A DNA stretch of 64,000 nt from Scardovia inopinata JCM 12537 (GCF_001042695.1 NZ_AP012334.1:992001-1056000); one strand, 5' to 3'; positions 46,655 through 56,559 are shown, counted from the first letter of the stretch. Notes: a model not told the origin generated them from the sequence alone. Program-made: numbers and translations.

Positions 46655-46679
46655 AAAAAAGGACGGCATGAAGCCGTCC
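46655..46679 (-). terminator. intrinsic terminator of the infC-rpmI-rplT operon
   Basis: On the minus strand ggacggc-ttcat-gccgtcc is followed by six T. It lies 28 bp after the rplT stop. Confidence 0.92.
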
Positions 46680-46707
46680 CACTATGTTTTTTGCTGCTGT
46701 CGCTTAT

Positions 46708-47091
46708 TTATTTTTCGACCGGAGCATTAACATCATCAGGAAGAACCTTCTTAGCCTCGTTGACAATGGCCACGAACGTGTCGTGATCATTAACAGCGAG
46801 CTCAGCCAAAGACCGGCGATCCAGCTCGATTCCAGCCAGGTGCAGGCCCTGGATGAAACGATTATAGGTCATGCCCTCTGCGCGCACTGCCACGTTGATG
46901 CGTGAGATCCACAGTTTGCGGAAGTCACCTTTGCGGGCCTTGCGGTCACGGAAGTTGTAGTTAAAGGAGTGCAGAAGCTGTTCCTTAGCCTTGCGGTAAA
47001 GGCGGGACCGCTGCCCCCGGTAGCCGGATGCCCGTTCCAGTACTGTACGACGCTTCTTATGTGCATTTACTGCGCGCTTCACACGTGCCAT
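46708..47091 (-). CDS. rplT: 50S ribosomal protein L20
   Basis: This 127-residue basic protein reads [20 protein letters not shown] and [20 protein letters not shown], with [20 protein letters not shown] following; these are the invariant parts of L20. It binds 23S rRNA early in 50S assembly. It is the last gene of infC-rpmI-rplT. A short acidic tail (DDVNAPVEK) extends the usual end. Confidence 0.98.
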   Translation of the reverse strand: MARVKRAVNAHKKRRTVLERASGYRGQRSRLYRKAKEQLLHSFNYNFRDRKARKGDFRKLWISRINVAVRAEGMTYNRFIQGLHLAGIELDRRSLAELAVNDHDTFVAIVNEAKKVLPDDVNAPVEK

Positions 47092-47141
47092 ATTATTTCC
47101 TCATCTTTCTTGACGTCTTAAAACTTATGTTCTGACTAAAA

Positions 47142-47336
47142 CTACTGGTTCAGCATTCCCTTGAGATTCTTAGTTTGAGTCTTGGCAAGTACCTTGTTGT
47201 CAGACATACGGCGACGCCTATGAGCAGACTTATTCTCCAGATTATGCCGCATAGCGCTTCCGTTATGGATGAGCTTGCCCTTGCTGGTGGTGCGCACACG
47301 CTTGGAAGCGGCTGAATTACTTTTCATCTTTGGCAT
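47142..47336 (-). CDS. rpmI: 50S ribosomal protein L35
   Basis: This 64-residue protein reads MPKMKSNSAASKRVRTTSKG and ends in a basic region with NKSAHRRRRM, the L35 signature. The start at 47336 lies inside the last codons of infC (20-bp overlap), with GGAGGG in that overlap as ribosome-binding site. Translation is therefore probably coupled to that of IF3. The longer in-frame extension upstream is antisense-like shadow of infC and is rejected. Confidence 0.97.
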   Translation of the reverse strand: MPKMKSNSAASKRVRTTSKGKLIHNGSAMRHNLENKSAHRRRRMSDNKVLAKTQTKNLKGMLNQ

Positions 47337-48138
47337 TATTGCCCTCCTTAGGTGATGCCTTCTTCGCTCGAGGGTGGGAAGAAGTCTTCTTTGCGGAAGT
47401 CTTGGTAGCAGACGATGACTGCGATTTCGAACCGGATCGGCCATTCTTGGACGGGGCTGAACTTGTCGGGACAGCTGTATCGATTCCCAGAGACTTAAGA
47501 GTCTCCTCTGCCTGTGCAGCAGCAGCTTTCTGAGCTTTTTTCTTGGCACTCAGTCGGGCTTGCTGGCGGGCCTGGCGTTCTTCACGGGACCCAGCACCGC
47601 GCCGGCGCTGCTCGGATTGTTTATGCACCTTCTTGCCTTTAGGGGCCAGGACCATAATAATATTACGTCCATCACGGCGGGGAGCAGACTCAACAGAACC
47701 GAACTCCTCAACCTCATCAGCAAGACGCTGCAGAAGCTCAATACCGCCGACAGGACGGGACTGTTCACGTCCGCGCAGCATAATACTGACCTTAACCTTG
47801 TCTCCCCCTTCCAGGAAGCGGGAAACCTGGTTTTTCTTTACTTCGAAATCATGATCATCGATTTTCAGGCGGAAACGTGTTTCCTTAACCTCTGCGGTGC
47901 TTTGATTGCGACGAGCCTGACGAGCCTTTATTTTCTCGTTGTACTTATACTTACCATAATCAATGAGCTTTGCCACAGGTGGCTTGGCATGAGCAGAAAC
48001 CTCAACCAGATCAAGGTTTGCTTCGCGCGCAAGATTCAGGGCAATTGTCGTTTTGACAATACCAACCTGTTCACCTTGCGGCCCAATAAGACGCACCTCT
48101 GAGGCGCGAATCTCATCATTTATACGTTGCTCGCTGAT
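47317..48138 (-). CDS. infC: translation initiation factor IF-3, probable ATC start
   Basis: Homology to IF3 begins at ISEQRINDEIRASEVRLIGP, in line with other actinobacterial IF3 proteins. No ATG, GTG or TTG is suitably placed. Two ATC codons (48141 and 48138) lie 3 and 6 bp after GGAG, so an ATC start is likely, as IF3 genes use AUU/AUC/AUA starts for autoregulation. The N-domain (1-75), linker and C-domain with RFLEGGDKVKVSIMLRGREQ are complete. A tail of about 100 residues follows, Ala/Lys/Arg/Ser-rich (ARLSAKKKAQKAAAAQAEET), much longer than in E. coli. The 336-codon open frame extends further upstream but that part has no family similarity. Confidence 0.93.
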   Translation of the reverse strand: MSEQRINDEIRASEVRLIGPQGEQVGIVKTTIALNLAREANLDLVEVSAHAKPPVAKLIDYGKYKYNEKIKARQARRNQSTAEVKETRFRLKIDDHDFEVKKNQVSRFLEGGDKVKVSIMLRGREQSRPVGGIELLQRLADEVEEFGSVESAPRRDGRNIIMVLAPKGKKVHKQSEQRRRGAGSREERQARQQARLSAKKKAQKAAAAQAEETLKSLGIDTAVPTSSAPSKNGRSGSKSQSSSATKTSAKKTSSHPRAKKASPKEGNNAKDEK

Positions 48139-48494
48139 GATGACTCCATTTCTTTTTCGTTCCTTGGGGTCTTCCCCACCGATACCAGAAGAGCACGGTC
48201 GGCTCCACTCACGGCAGGCTCCATTCCCAGCGAACAGTCTGCCAAACCGCAGACAGCCCTCATTCGATGAATTCCTGGTTGACCTATTCAAAACGCACAG
48301 ATTCCTGGCGTCATAGTCACCCAGCATTCATGACAGGATTGGCATAAGCCTAACCCGAAGCCATAAAAGGCTCCCAGGTGGGGAGATCCACTTTCTTGAT
48401 TTCTCAAGCTTCTATGATGATACCATAGGGCTTGACAAGCTCCGGGCAGGGATCAGCCTATCCTATGCACCTTCGCTTCTGCAACTATTTTCCG
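48139..48494 (-). promoter_or_regulatory. leader of the infC operon
   Basis: The 356-bp space before infC has no convincing gene. On the minus strand an extended -10 TGG-TATCAT (48417-48425) is a possible promoter giving a leader of about 270 nt. Leaders of this operon often carry an L20 or IF3 autoregulatory structure, but I could not recognise one with confidence. Confidence 0.3.
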
Positions 48495-49826
48495 TTACTT
48501 CCAGTCTTTGGTGCGGTCACTGGGTTGGGAAGTATTACTGGAAGTATTATTTTTATCAGACGGATCAGAATCCATACCAGTATGATCGGTGGACGACTTC
48601 TTCCCCCTGCCCCAGCGGAAGAGAGATGAGTGGAACTGGCGCTGAACCCGGGAGGAGACATGCTTCTTCTTGTCTTTCTTCCCTTTGCCGTTCTGAGGCC
48701 GTACCACCCTGATTTCCTGGGTGATCATATCGGCAAGTTTTCCTACCGAACTGGTCTGACCATAGTGGCCGCGTCCATGCAGATACTGCTCCTCCTCCCC
48801 ATGCAGATAACCGCGATAATCACCTTGCCAGCCATGTGGAGTTATACCGGAAGCGCCGTAGCTCTCAGGAAGAACAGGCTCAGCACCGCCAAAGGGGCGG
48901 GGAGTGCGGGCAACCTTAATACGGACGGTATTGGTCGGATCATTGATGGCAAGAGGAGCAGTCGGGTCCGGCGTGGTAGCACCGGAAGTACGGCTCGCCA
49001 ACCGACTGGGGAGCCATTCAGCAATTCTGGACACGATGAAGCACATGATGAAGTAGAGAACAGCGGCAACAGTCAGGGCCTGGAGAATATTAAAGTACAT
49101 GGACCCCAGACGTCTGGACTGCTGGAGGAGATCAGTATAGAGGATAATGGACCCCAGTGCTGTGTCCTTCAGAACAACTACTAGCTGAGTGATTGCAGCT
49201 GGCAGCATAGCATAGAGAGCCTGGGGGACCTCAATCAGCATCAGAGACCTGGTCCTGGTCAAGCCCAAGGCTAGGGCAGCTTCCCTCTGCCCGTCGGGCA
49301 GACTGCCAACACCAGAGCGGACCAACTCAGCTACCACAGAACCGTTGTAGAGGATCAAAGAGATCGTCACTGCCCAGTAGCTGGAAGAAGGAAGATTAAC
49401 TGACGAGAACCAGCGCCACATGAAGATCATCATAAGCAGAACCGGTACAGCCCGGCAGAACTCGACAATAATACCGGAGATAAAGCGAATCACCCTATTG
49501 GGCAGCAGACGGCCAATACCAAAAATCAGCCCGTAGAGCATGGACCCAATAATGGCCACGACGGAGGCAGCCAGGGTTTGAACTAAACCAGGCAGATAAA
49601 AATCTGTCCAGGCTTCAGAATTGAGAGCCGGCCGCCACAGGTCCCAGCTGAGCTGATTCTCTCCCTGAGGAGGATTGTGGAGTCTGAACAGGACGGCCAG
49701 AACAAGCCCAGCAATCAAAATAGAACCGATAATATTCGCAATACGGATTTTCTTCAATGCCTTAGGACCAGGTGCATCGAAGAGGAGCCTGGTAGTTGAA
49801 TCCTCAGAATTTTTCTTGTTATTCAT
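48495..49826 (-). CDS. glutamate-type ABC transporter permease with a long cytoplasmic tail (GluD-like)
   Basis: This 443-residue protein is a His/Glu/Gln permease: residues 80-270 hold the helices and the EAA loop EAALALGLTRTRSLMLIEVP. After helix 6 (about residue 268) a hydrophilic tail of about 168 residues follows, first Pro/Thr-rich, then Gly/Tyr/His-rich (YRGYLHGEEEQYLHGRGHYG), then basic (GKGKKDKKKHVSSRVQRQFH). Normal members are about 275 residues. Its start overlaps the other permease gene by 4 bp. The order ATPase-binding protein-permease-permease equals the corynebacterial gluABCD operon. Confidence 0.9.
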   Translation of the reverse strand: MNNKKNSEDSTTRLLFDAPGPKALKKIRIANIIGSILIAGLVLAVLFRLHNPPQGENQLSWDLWRPALNSEAWTDFYLPGLVQTLAASVVAIIGSMLYGLIFGIGRLLPNRVIRFISGIIVEFCRAVPVLLMMIFMWRWFSSVNLPSSSYWAVTISLILYNGSVVAELVRSGVGSLPDGQREAALALGLTRTRSLMLIEVPQALYAMLPAAITQLVVVLKDTALGSIILYTDLLQQSRRLGSMYFNILQALTVAAVLYFIMCFIVSRIAEWLPSRLASRTSGATTPDPTAPLAINDPTNTVRIKVARTPRPFGGAEPVLPESYGASGITPHGWQGDYRGYLHGEEEQYLHGRGHYGQTSSVGKLADMITQEIRVVRPQNGKGKKDKKKHVSSRVQRQFHSSLFRWGRGKKSSTDHTGMDSDPSDKNNTSSNTSQPSDRTKDWK

Positions 49827-50512
49827 CGACGCACCGCCAATCTGTTGGACAGGTAAGTAGTAAGGAGACCAATAGGAATAATCAAAATGATGTAACCAAT
49901 GGCAAAGACGAGGAAGATTTGAACAATTCGGCTGGGATGATACTCCAGCATCTCACTCATCAGGGAGGAGGTTTCTGTAGCCACAGAAGCTGCAGCAGCC
50001 ACCGTTGAATTCTTCAGGAGGGCAATGAGAGTATTCCCCAAAGGAGCCACCGATCCTCTCAGAGCCTGGGGCATAATGATAGACCGAGTGGACTGCATAA
50101 AAGTCAAGCCCAGTGCCCGAGCGGCTTCTGCCTGCCCTACAGGAATAGTGTTAATGCCGCTTCGCAGGGATTCCGATACGAAAGCTGCCGTGTAGAGACT
50201 AAGACCTGTAATAGCCAGCCAGAAAAAATTAATGGTGAAATTATCGGAGAATTTCAGCTTTAACTGTCCAAAAACGCCCAGAACCATAAAAACCATGATG
50301 ATGGTCAGGGGCATATTCTTGAAGAATTCGGTATAAGCCCGGGAAAATCCTCGCAGAGATGAAACCGGACTAATCCTCATCATGACCAGGATAGTCCCCA
50401 GGATCATGGAGATGAGGGCCGACCAGAGGGTAATCTGAATATTCACCCAGAAGGCTGCGGGGATATTGTACTCGCGAAAAAGTTCAGCGAAACCTGTAAA
50501 AAAGTTACCCAT
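49823..50512 (-). CDS. glutamate-type ABC transporter permease (GluC-like)
   Basis: This 229-residue permease reads NIPAAFWVNIQITLWSALIS, the conserved NxTL-type first helix, and has the EAA loop EAARALGLTFMQSTRSIIMP. Five helices are predicted. It forms the heterodimeric channel with the tailed permease. It starts 2 bp after the binding-protein gene ends. Confidence 0.92.
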   Translation of the reverse strand: MGNFFTGFAELFREYNIPAAFWVNIQITLWSALISMILGTILVMMRISPVSSLRGFSRAYTEFFKNMPLTIIMVFMVLGVFGQLKLKFSDNFTINFFWLAITGLSLYTAAFVSESLRSGINTIPVGQAEAARALGLTFMQSTRSIIMPQALRGSVAPLGNTLIALLKNSTVAAAASVATETSSLMSEMLEYHPSRIVQIFLVFAIGYIILIIPIGLLTTYLSNRLAVRR

Positions 50513-50514
50513 TT

Positions 50515-51390
50515 TTACTTCTCCCCCTCTGTTGGTTTGGGTGGATTGTATTTCGTATCGGGAGAAAACCCAGTGCCAGATGTGTTATTCCATATTGCCC
50601 GCTTCCAGGCTCCAGTTTTGATCATATCCTTGATGGCTGCATTAATTTTTTTAGCAAAAGCCTTGGTTTTTTTGTTCTTTTGAATACCAACTCCGTAATA
50701 TTCCTGAGTAAAGGGATGACCCACCAGCTTCAGCTTGCCCCGTGAATTAGAGGCCAGACCAGCCAGAATAATGTCATCCGTGGTCACGGCATCGACGATG
50801 CCGGAAAAAAGAGCTGTGGCACACTCAGCATAGCTGGGCTGTTCCATCAGCTGAACCTTGTTGGAGTATTTCTGTTTGACCACCGTCGCGGAAGTAGAGC
50901 CGGTAACTGAGCACAGACGTTTCCCATTCAGATCATCCGGTCCTTTTATGCTGGTATTGCTTTTGCGGATAAGAAGATCCTGCCCGGCTACCAGATAGGG
51001 ACCGGCGAAAGAAACAGTTTTCTTGCGGTCATCGGTAATGGAATACGAGGCAAGAATCATATCCACATCCCCGTTCTGCAACATGGTTTCCCTTTGCTTG
51101 GAAGGGGCCTCAGTCCATTCAATCTCATAATCCTTGTAGCCCAGCTTATGGGCGATGTAGCGGGCTACATCAACGTCAAAACCTGAGTAGGTTCCATTCT
51201 TCTTGTAGCCTACCCCGGGCTGATCAAATTTAATACCGATGCGAATAACATGGCCGCTTTGAGTGCTTCCGCAGGCGCTGACCGAGGCCACGCTGGCAAG
51301 AACAGCAATAACAGCCAGAATCTTAATGAGGACAGATCTTACAGCAGGTCTAAAAGCAGACCGGATCTGACCAGTTTTCTCATACCTCAT
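50515..51390 (-). CDS. glutamate-type ABC transporter binding lipoprotein (GluB-like)
   Basis: I start at 51390 (GGAGGGGAAG directly upstream), giving 291 residues with a signal peptide and lipobox SVSAC (Cys40). The longer open frame would lack a signal sequence at its start. The mature part is a family 3 solute-binding domain: IRIGIKFDQPGVGYKKNGTY, SGFDVDVARYIAHKLGYKDY and the strand NGDVDMILASYSITDDRKKT. It lies 10 bp after the ATPase gene. Confidence 0.92.
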   Translation of the reverse strand: MRYEKTGQIRSAFRPAVRSVLIKILAVIAVLASVASVSACGSTQSGHVIRIGIKFDQPGVGYKKNGTYSGFDVDVARYIAHKLGYKDYEIEWTEAPSKQRETMLQNGDVDMILASYSITDDRKKTVSFAGPYLVAGQDLLIRKSNTSIKGPDDLNGKRLCSVTGSTSATVVKQKYSNKVQLMEQPSYAECATALFSGIVDAVTTDDIILAGLASNSRGKLKLVGHPFTQEYYGVGIQKNKKTKAFAKKINAAIKDMIKTGAWKRAIWNNTSGTGFSPDTKYNPPKPTEGEK

Positions 51391-51400
51391 CTTCCCCTCC

Positions 51401-52201
51401 TTAATGCACCAAAATCTTGGAAAGGAAGTCTTTGGCCCGTTCAGTCTGAGGATGATCGAAGAATTCATCCGGGGTGCCGGATTCCAAAATCTTTCCGTCA
51501 GCCATAAAGATAATGCGGTCTGCTGCCTTGCGGGCAAAACCCATCTCATGAGTTACACAAATCATGGTCATGCCTTCCTTAGCCAGGCTGACCATAACAT
51601 CCAGTACCTCGTTGACCATTTCCGGATCCAGGGCAGATGTCGGCTCATCAAAAAGCATGACCTTAGGATGCATAGCAAGAGCCCGGGCAATGGCAACACG
51701 CTGTTGCTGGCCGCCCGACAGCTGGGAAGGCATTTTGGAGGCCTGGGAATCGACTCCAACCCGGGCAAGGAGTTCCATAGCCTCATCCTGAGCGTCCGTT
51801 TTCTTCATATGTCTGACCTTGATAGGAGCCAGAGTCACGTTATCCAGAATTGTCTTATTGGCAAAAAGGTTGAACTGCTGAAAGACCATACCCACTTCGG
51901 CCCTGAGATTGGCCAGTGCCTTGCCTTCTGCCGGAAGTGGTTGGCCATCAATCAAGATTTGACCGGAGTCAATGGTTTCCAGGCGGTTGATAGTTCGGCA
52001 CATGGTAGATTTTCCAGATCCTGAAGGACCCAGCACCACCAATACCTCCCCTTTCGATACCTCCAGGTTGATGTCCTTCAATACATGCAGGGATCCATAG
52101 TGCTTTTCTACATGTTTTAGTTCCACCAGAGTCGGAGTTTTTCTCTCTTCTGTCTGCTCATCCGGCACTGTGGTCTGCTCTGTCTCTGTCATAGTAATCA
52201 T
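51401..52201 (-). CDS. glutamate-type ABC transporter ATPase (GluA-like)
   Basis: This 266-residue ATPase reads [20 protein letters not shown], Walker [20 protein letters not shown], signature [20 protein letters not shown] and Walker [21 protein letters not shown]. This is the polar amino-acid uptake subfamily. GGAGG lies only 3 bp from the first ATG and 12 bp from the next one (52192), so the exact start is open. It heads the operon. Confidence 0.93.
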   Translation of the reverse strand: MITMTETEQTTVPDEQTEERKTPTLVELKHVEKHYGSLHVLKDINLEVSKGEVLVVLGPSGSGKSTMCRTINRLETIDSGQILIDGQPLPAEGKALANLRAEVGMVFQQFNLFANKTILDNVTLAPIKVRHMKKTDAQDEAMELLARVGVDSQASKMPSQLSGGQQQRVAIARALAMHPKVMLFDEPTSALDPEMVNEVLDVMVSLAKEGMTMICVTHEMGFARKAADRIIFMADGKILESGTPDEFFDHPQTERAKDFLSKILVH

Positions 52202-52370
52202 CCACCTCCTGGACTAATTTTTATACAAAAATATTTATACTTCTTATTCGAACTTATACCTGTTGTTTTCTCAAGCTATTGTAACTCTGCCATAGAAAAA
52301 CAGGCAGGGGGTTCTTCTTGTGTCATCTCATGTATAAACGATTATCATAGCAGACTACCCGAGACCTTAA

Positions 52371-53564
52371 TCAGACAGGCTGATTAACAAACTGCTCTAT
52401 CCGTTCTGCCGCCTGAGAAAGCTGTTCCATCCCGGCTGCATAGGAAAAGCGCACATACCCCCTGCCATCAGAGCCAAAACAAGAACCCGGGACAGAGCCG
52501 ACCAGGCCTTTCCGGGCCAAATCCAGAGCAAAAGTCTGATCATCAGTCCCGTAAGAAAGAGGAATCCGGGCAAAAAGATAGAAAGCACCAGAAGGGTTAA
52601 CTACCTGAAAACCGCAGGATTCCAGACTTTTACGGAAGTAGTCCCTCCGCTCTCGAAAACGGGAACAGAAGGCTGGAGGATCCTCCCTTCCCTGGTTTAA
52701 GGCTTCCACTGCTGCTGCTTGAGCTACATTGCTAGCAGAGGTCACCAGTAAACTGTGAATTTTTCCAATCCTTTCCATAACCTTGCCAGGACCGGCAACA
52801 AAACCAATCCTCCAACCGGTCATGGCATAAGACTTAGACAGACTAGTGACCACAATGGTAGCGCTGGGGGCACAGGATGCAAGAGAGCAGTATTCCTGAT
52901 TATAGGTAAGATCTGAATATACCTCATCGCTGATAACCAGAAGACCATAATGGGTCACGACCCGTGCCAGATCCTCCACCTCCTGTTTGCTGTAAGCAAC
53001 TCCTGTGGGATTGGTGGGATTATTGAAGAAGACAGCCCGAAGAGGTTTCCCCTGGCGGTGACAGGCAAGAACCTCTGCTTCCAGGGCCTGGGCAGTAAGT
53101 TTGAAATCGTGCGGTCTGGTAGAAACTTCACGAACGTCTGCACCAGCCAGATGAGCAATAGATCCATACAAGGGATAAGCCGGAGTGGGAATAAGCACCC
53201 TGACCCCCGGCCCCAGGAGGGCTAAAGCTGCGGCAGTCAGAGCCTCGGTGGCTCCTGTTGTGGCAATAATTTCCTGGTTAGGATTATAGACTAATCCTCT
53301 TGTTCTCTCCAGGTAACCGGCTACTGCCTGTCTGAAGGTAAGAGTGCCAAAGGCAGGTGAATAGTGACTCTCATTCTGTGAGATCGACTGGATTCCTGCC
53401 TCTTTTACATGCTGGGGAGTGTTAAAATCAGGCTCCCCCAAAGTCAGCAAAATAATCCCGGGAATGTCTTTAATTTTGTTGGTAAAAGAACGAATCAGAG
53501 CGGGTGCTGCACCGGATAGGGCAGGATTATACAAATCTTCCAGACGAGGATCCAGGCTAGTCAT
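52371..53564 (-). CDS. class I/II aminotransferase, probable N-acetyl-LL-DAP aminotransferase
   Basis: This 397-residue PLP enzyme has ILLTLGEPDFNTPQHVKEAG, the PLP-phosphate segment ATTGATEALTAAALAL, AVFFNNPTNPTGVAYSKQEV, and the PLP lysine in VVTSLSKSYAMTGWRIGFVA. It is in the PatA/AspC-like I-gamma group. It is the last gene of the lysine operon, 14 bp after dapB. The acetyl pathway needs exactly one aminotransferase between DapH and DapL, so this assignment rests on context. AraT/AspC activity is an alternative. Confidence 0.87.
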   Translation of the reverse strand: MTSLDPRLEDLYNPALSGAAPALIRSFTNKIKDIPGIILLTLGEPDFNTPQHVKEAGIQSISQNESHYSPAFGTLTFRQAVAGYLERTRGLVYNPNQEIIATTGATEALTAAALALLGPGVRVLIPTPAYPLYGSIAHLAGADVREVSTRPHDFKLTAQALEAEVLACHRQGKPLRAVFFNNPTNPTGVAYSKQEVEDLARVVTHYGLLVISDEVYSDLTYNQEYCSLASCAPSATIVVTSLSKSYAMTGWRIGFVAGPGKVMERIGKIHSLLVTSASNVAQAAAVEALNQGREDPPAFCSRFRERRDYFRKSLESCGFQVVNPSGAFYLFARIPLSYGTDDQTFALDLARKGLVGSVPGSCFGSDGRGYVRFSYAAGMEQLSQAAERIEQFVNQPV

Positions 53565-53578
53565 TCATTTCCTCCAGA

Positions 53579-54385
53579 TCAGAGAACATTTTCCAGACCG
53601 ATTACCAGTTGATTCAGATCCATGACTGCATTCAAAGCAACCTTGACTCCTCCCATGAAGGATGACCTGTCGAAAGAATCCTGCCTGATAGTCAAAGCCT
53701 CCCCCGGGCCACCAAATAAGACCTCTTCATGGGCCAGATAGCCAGGCAAACGAATAGAATGCACGTGAATCCCTTCAAAGTTGCCTCCCCGGGCCCCAGG
53801 CAAGGTCTCAGTCTGACCGCTGTACAGGCTGCGCTTCTCAGGATCAGAAGCCTGAGCTAAGAGACCTGCTGTTGCCAAAGCTGTCCCTGAAGGGGCATCC
53901 TTTTTGTCTCCATGATGCATCTCAATTACTTCTGCATCAGGAAAATAGGCGGCTGCTTGTCTGGCAAACTTCATAAGAAGAACGGCTGATAAACCAAAAT
54001 TAGGAGCGATAATACCTCCCAAGCCTGCGGCAGCAGCCTGCTGGGCCAGAATTCTCTCCTGCTGATCTGTCAGACCGCTTGTTCCTACCAGGGGCCTCAT
54101 TCCATGGTCAAGAGCATAGGAGACATTGGAATATACAGCCGAAGGGGTAGTAAAATCCAGCCAAATATCAGCAGCATGATCAGGGATTTCAGACAGGTCA
54201 TGGTAAACCCGGAACCCATCCGGGAGCACATCGGAAGAAAAACCGGGATCAGTCTCATCCCGGTCCGATTCGCGGGGGGTGAGGCCTACATCAAGTGTAA
54301 AACCAGGTAAAGAATCAATCAATTTTGTGCAGGATTGACCCATTTTTCCTTTATACCCGGCAAGCAATATGGAATATGTCATCAT
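53579..54385 (-). CDS. dapB: 4-hydroxy-tetrahydrodipicolinate reductase
   Basis: This 268-residue protein has the dinucleotide-binding LLAGYKGKMGQSCTKLI at its N-terminus, WLDFTTPSAVYSNVSYALDH, the catalytic motif EMHHGDKKDAPSGTALATA, and the RLPGYLAHEEVLFGGPGEAL C-terminal element. It reduces HTPA to tetrahydrodipicolinate with NAD(P)H. The gene is 84 bp downstream of dapA in the lysine operon. Confidence 0.96.
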   Translation of the reverse strand: MMTYSILLAGYKGKMGQSCTKLIDSLPGFTLDVGLTPRESDRDETDPGFSSDVLPDGFRVYHDLSEIPDHAADIWLDFTTPSAVYSNVSYALDHGMRPLVGTSGLTDQQERILAQQAAAAGLGGIIAPNFGLSAVLLMKFARQAAAYFPDAEVIEMHHGDKKDAPSGTALATAGLLAQASDPEKRSLYSGQTETLPGARGGNFEGIHVHSIRLPGYLAHEEVLFGGPGEALTIRQDSFDRSSFMGGVKVALNAVMDLNQLVIGLENVL

Positions 54386-54469
54386 GTCCTTCCGTCGATG
54401 AGTATCTCGTATATTTATATTGTCTCTACTGTCCCTACCGTTGTCCCTGCCTGTCTCCTACAGCAGGTC

Positions 54470-55390
54470 TTATTGCGGCCAATCAGAGCCTGCCAGGCTC
54501 AGCTGGGAACGTCCTGCAAGGCCCAAAGCATGAGCCAGATTGTCTTCTTCCTGATCGGTTAAGGACAGAATAGGCAAACGGCAGCCGCCCGCCTGGTAGC
54601 CCTGAGCATTGAGCACGGCCTTAACCGGAGACGGCGAAGGGTACCTGAACAGGGCAGCCATTCTGGGGATTAGCCAGCGCTGAAGTTTTCCTGCCGCCTG
54701 CCAGTCGCCCCGGTATAAATTATCATACATATCTCGCATCTGAGAAGCATAAATATGTGAAGCAACAGATACAACTCCTGCTGCCCCCAGGAGTCTGGCG
54801 GTCAGAGCCTGAGAATCTTCACCGGTAAAAACGGCAAAGTCCGGATCGGTTCCTTCAATAATTGTTTGAAGGTCTTCTAGACTTGAGCACTGCTTAATAC
54901 CCACAATTCCCGGGTGATGGGACAGACTTATCACCGTCTGTGGCTCCATCAGAACCCCGGTCCTGCCGGGAATATTGTATATGAGCAAAGGCAGATGGCA
55001 ATGGTCGGCCAGGTAAGTGAAATGGGCAATCATTCCTCTTTGATTAGGCTTATTGTAGGGAGGAACAACAACCAGGGCAGCATCAATCCCGGGGATTTCA
55101 GCGACTTCATTAGTCAGCCTCACTGTTTCTTCCGGATTGTTGCTGCCTGTTCCTGCAATAAGGGGAACCCGGCCGCCAATAATCGAACTGAAATTCCGGT
55201 ATAATTCCACTGTTTCATCATGAGTCAGTTCAGGATTTTCTCCTGTTGTCCCCCCTATAACAAAACCGTTCGATCCCTGCTCTATCACATGATTGCTTAA
55301 TTTTTCCAGGGCAGAATAATTAATCTTCTGGTCCTGACCAAAAGGAGTTATTAGGGCCGTATATAGATCTGCTTGCTTAATACGCATCAT
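54470..55390 (-). CDS. dapA: 4-hydroxy-tetrahydrodipicolinate synthase
   Basis: This 306-residue TIM-barrel aldolase reads [40 protein letters not shown], the catalytic Tyr in [12 protein letters not shown] and the Schiff-base Lys in [14 protein letters not shown]. It condenses pyruvate with aspartate semialdehyde, the first committed step. Its ATG overlaps the dapL stop (ATGA), giving coupled translation. Confidence 0.96.
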   Translation of the reverse strand: MMRIKQADLYTALITPFGQDQKINYSALEKLSNHVIEQGSNGFVIGGTTGENPELTHDETVELYRNFSSIIGGRVPLIAGTGSNNPEETVRLTNEVAEIPGIDAALVVVPPYNKPNQRGMIAHFTYLADHCHLPLLIYNIPGRTGVLMEPQTVISLSHHPGIVGIKQCSSLEDLQTIIEGTDPDFAVFTGEDSQALTARLLGAAGVVSVASHIYASQMRDMYDNLYRGDWQAAGKLQRWLIPRMAALFRYPSPSPVKAVLNAQGYQAGGCRLPILSLTDQEEDNLAHALGLAGRSQLSLAGSDWPQ

Positions 55391-56556
55391 ACCTCATGCA
55401 TCCTCTCAGAAATAAAAGAACAGACGGCTTCGACTCCCTTCCCTATGGCACTCTCTTTAGGATTGAAAGTTGCCGTATGCAGACATGACTCATCATCAAC
55501 CCCCAGCCAGAACATTGTCCCAGGGAAACGGGCAAGAAGGTAACCAAAATCTTCTCCTGTCATGGCTGGTTCCACCGTGGAGTAATCCACACCAGGCAAG
55601 GCTTTCATAATATGGATCAGATTTTTGGTCAGGTGGGGATCGTTGACAACCGGCAGGTAGCCACCTTGATGAAGCCGGCAGGAAACAGTTACTGAATAAG
55701 CTTCTTCCAGCCCCCGGCACAGGGCCAGGAGCTGATCATCGATCCTCTGAATGGTGTTTTGGCTCAGCCCTCGTATGGTCCCCTCAATGTGGGCATGGCC
55801 GGCAATAATATTTCTTGCCCTGCCTGCCTGAATCTTCCCCAAAGTAAGAACCCCACCCTGAACTGGGTCAATTCCACGAGAAATTATGGTCTGAGCCTGC
55901 ATAATAAGGGCTGCTGCGGCCATAAGAGCGTCTTTAGAATCCTGGGGGAAGGCAGCATGCCCACCCACACCCTCTATGTCTATGGTTACTTCGGTAGTTC
56001 CTGCAAAGAGGGTTCCCATCCTGCAACCGATCTGTCCAGCTGGCAGATCGGGAGTGTCATGGAGGGCATAAAACTCATCTGGCTTCCACTCTCCGGTAAA
56101 AATTCCTGATTCATACGCTCTTTTAGCTCCGCTCTCAGCCTCTTCCGCGGGCTGAAAAAAGAAAATGAGATTATCCTCGGGCTGGTGCACAGAAAAATAG
56201 CTGAGCACCCCCAAAGCCACAGCCATGTGTATGTCATGCCCGCAGGCGTGCATATACCCAGGATTTGTCGAGCTAAAAGGCAGATCTGTTTTTTCCTCAA
56301 TCGGCAAAGCATCCATATCAGCTCGGTAAGCGATCGTTCTGCGAGGCCGAAATCCTGACACCAAAACGAGAACAGCTGTGGACAAATTTTCAGGAACTCG
56401 TACCTGCAAAAATTCCTGATTCATACCAGAAATAACTTTCAGCACGTACGCCTGGGTCTTCACTTCTTTCAAGGCTGGTTCCGGAATCTGATGAAGATTC
56501 CGGCGAATAGAAATGAGGTTTGCCTCGGTTAAAACGGGTGACATCTTTTCCATCAT
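55387..56556 (-). CDS. dapL: N-acetyldiaminopimelate deacetylase (M20D family)
   Basis: This 389-residue M20D metallohydrolase has the metal-site segments [17 protein letters not shown] and [20 protein letters not shown], and the C-terminal [29 protein letters not shown] at the start is characteristic of the YkuR/DapL and aminoacylase group. Its position directly after dapH (3-bp gap) and before dapA supports the N-acetyl-LL-DAP deacetylase role. Here dapL means the deacetylase, not the plant-type aminotransferase of the same name. Confidence 0.9.
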   Translation of the reverse strand: MMEKMSPVLTEANLISIRRNLHQIPEPALKEVKTQAYVLKVISGMNQEFLQVRVPENLSTAVLVLVSGFRPRRTIAYRADMDALPIEEKTDLPFSSTNPGYMHACGHDIHMAVALGVLSYFSVHQPEDNLIFFFQPAEEAESGAKRAYESGIFTGEWKPDEFYALHDTPDLPAGQIGCRMGTLFAGTTEVTIDIEGVGGHAAFPQDSKDALMAAAALIMQAQTIISRGIDPVQGGVLTLGKIQAGRARNIIAGHAHIEGTIRGLSQNTIQRIDDQLLALCRGLEEAYSVTVSCRLHQGGYLPVVNDPHLTKNLIHIMKALPGVDYSTVEPAMTGEDFGYLLARFPGTMFWLGVDDESCLHTATFNPKESAIGKGVEAVCSFISERMHEV

Positions 56557-56559
56557 TTC

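Noticed and set aside
48139-48327. N-terminal extension of infC to an ATG at 48327
   Set aside because: The added 60 or so residues are unlike any IF3 and homology begins right after the ATC codons.
51391-51549. N-terminal extension of the glutamate-binding lipoprotein
   Set aside because: It overlaps the ATPase gene and would bury the signal peptide; GGAGG points to the start at 51390.
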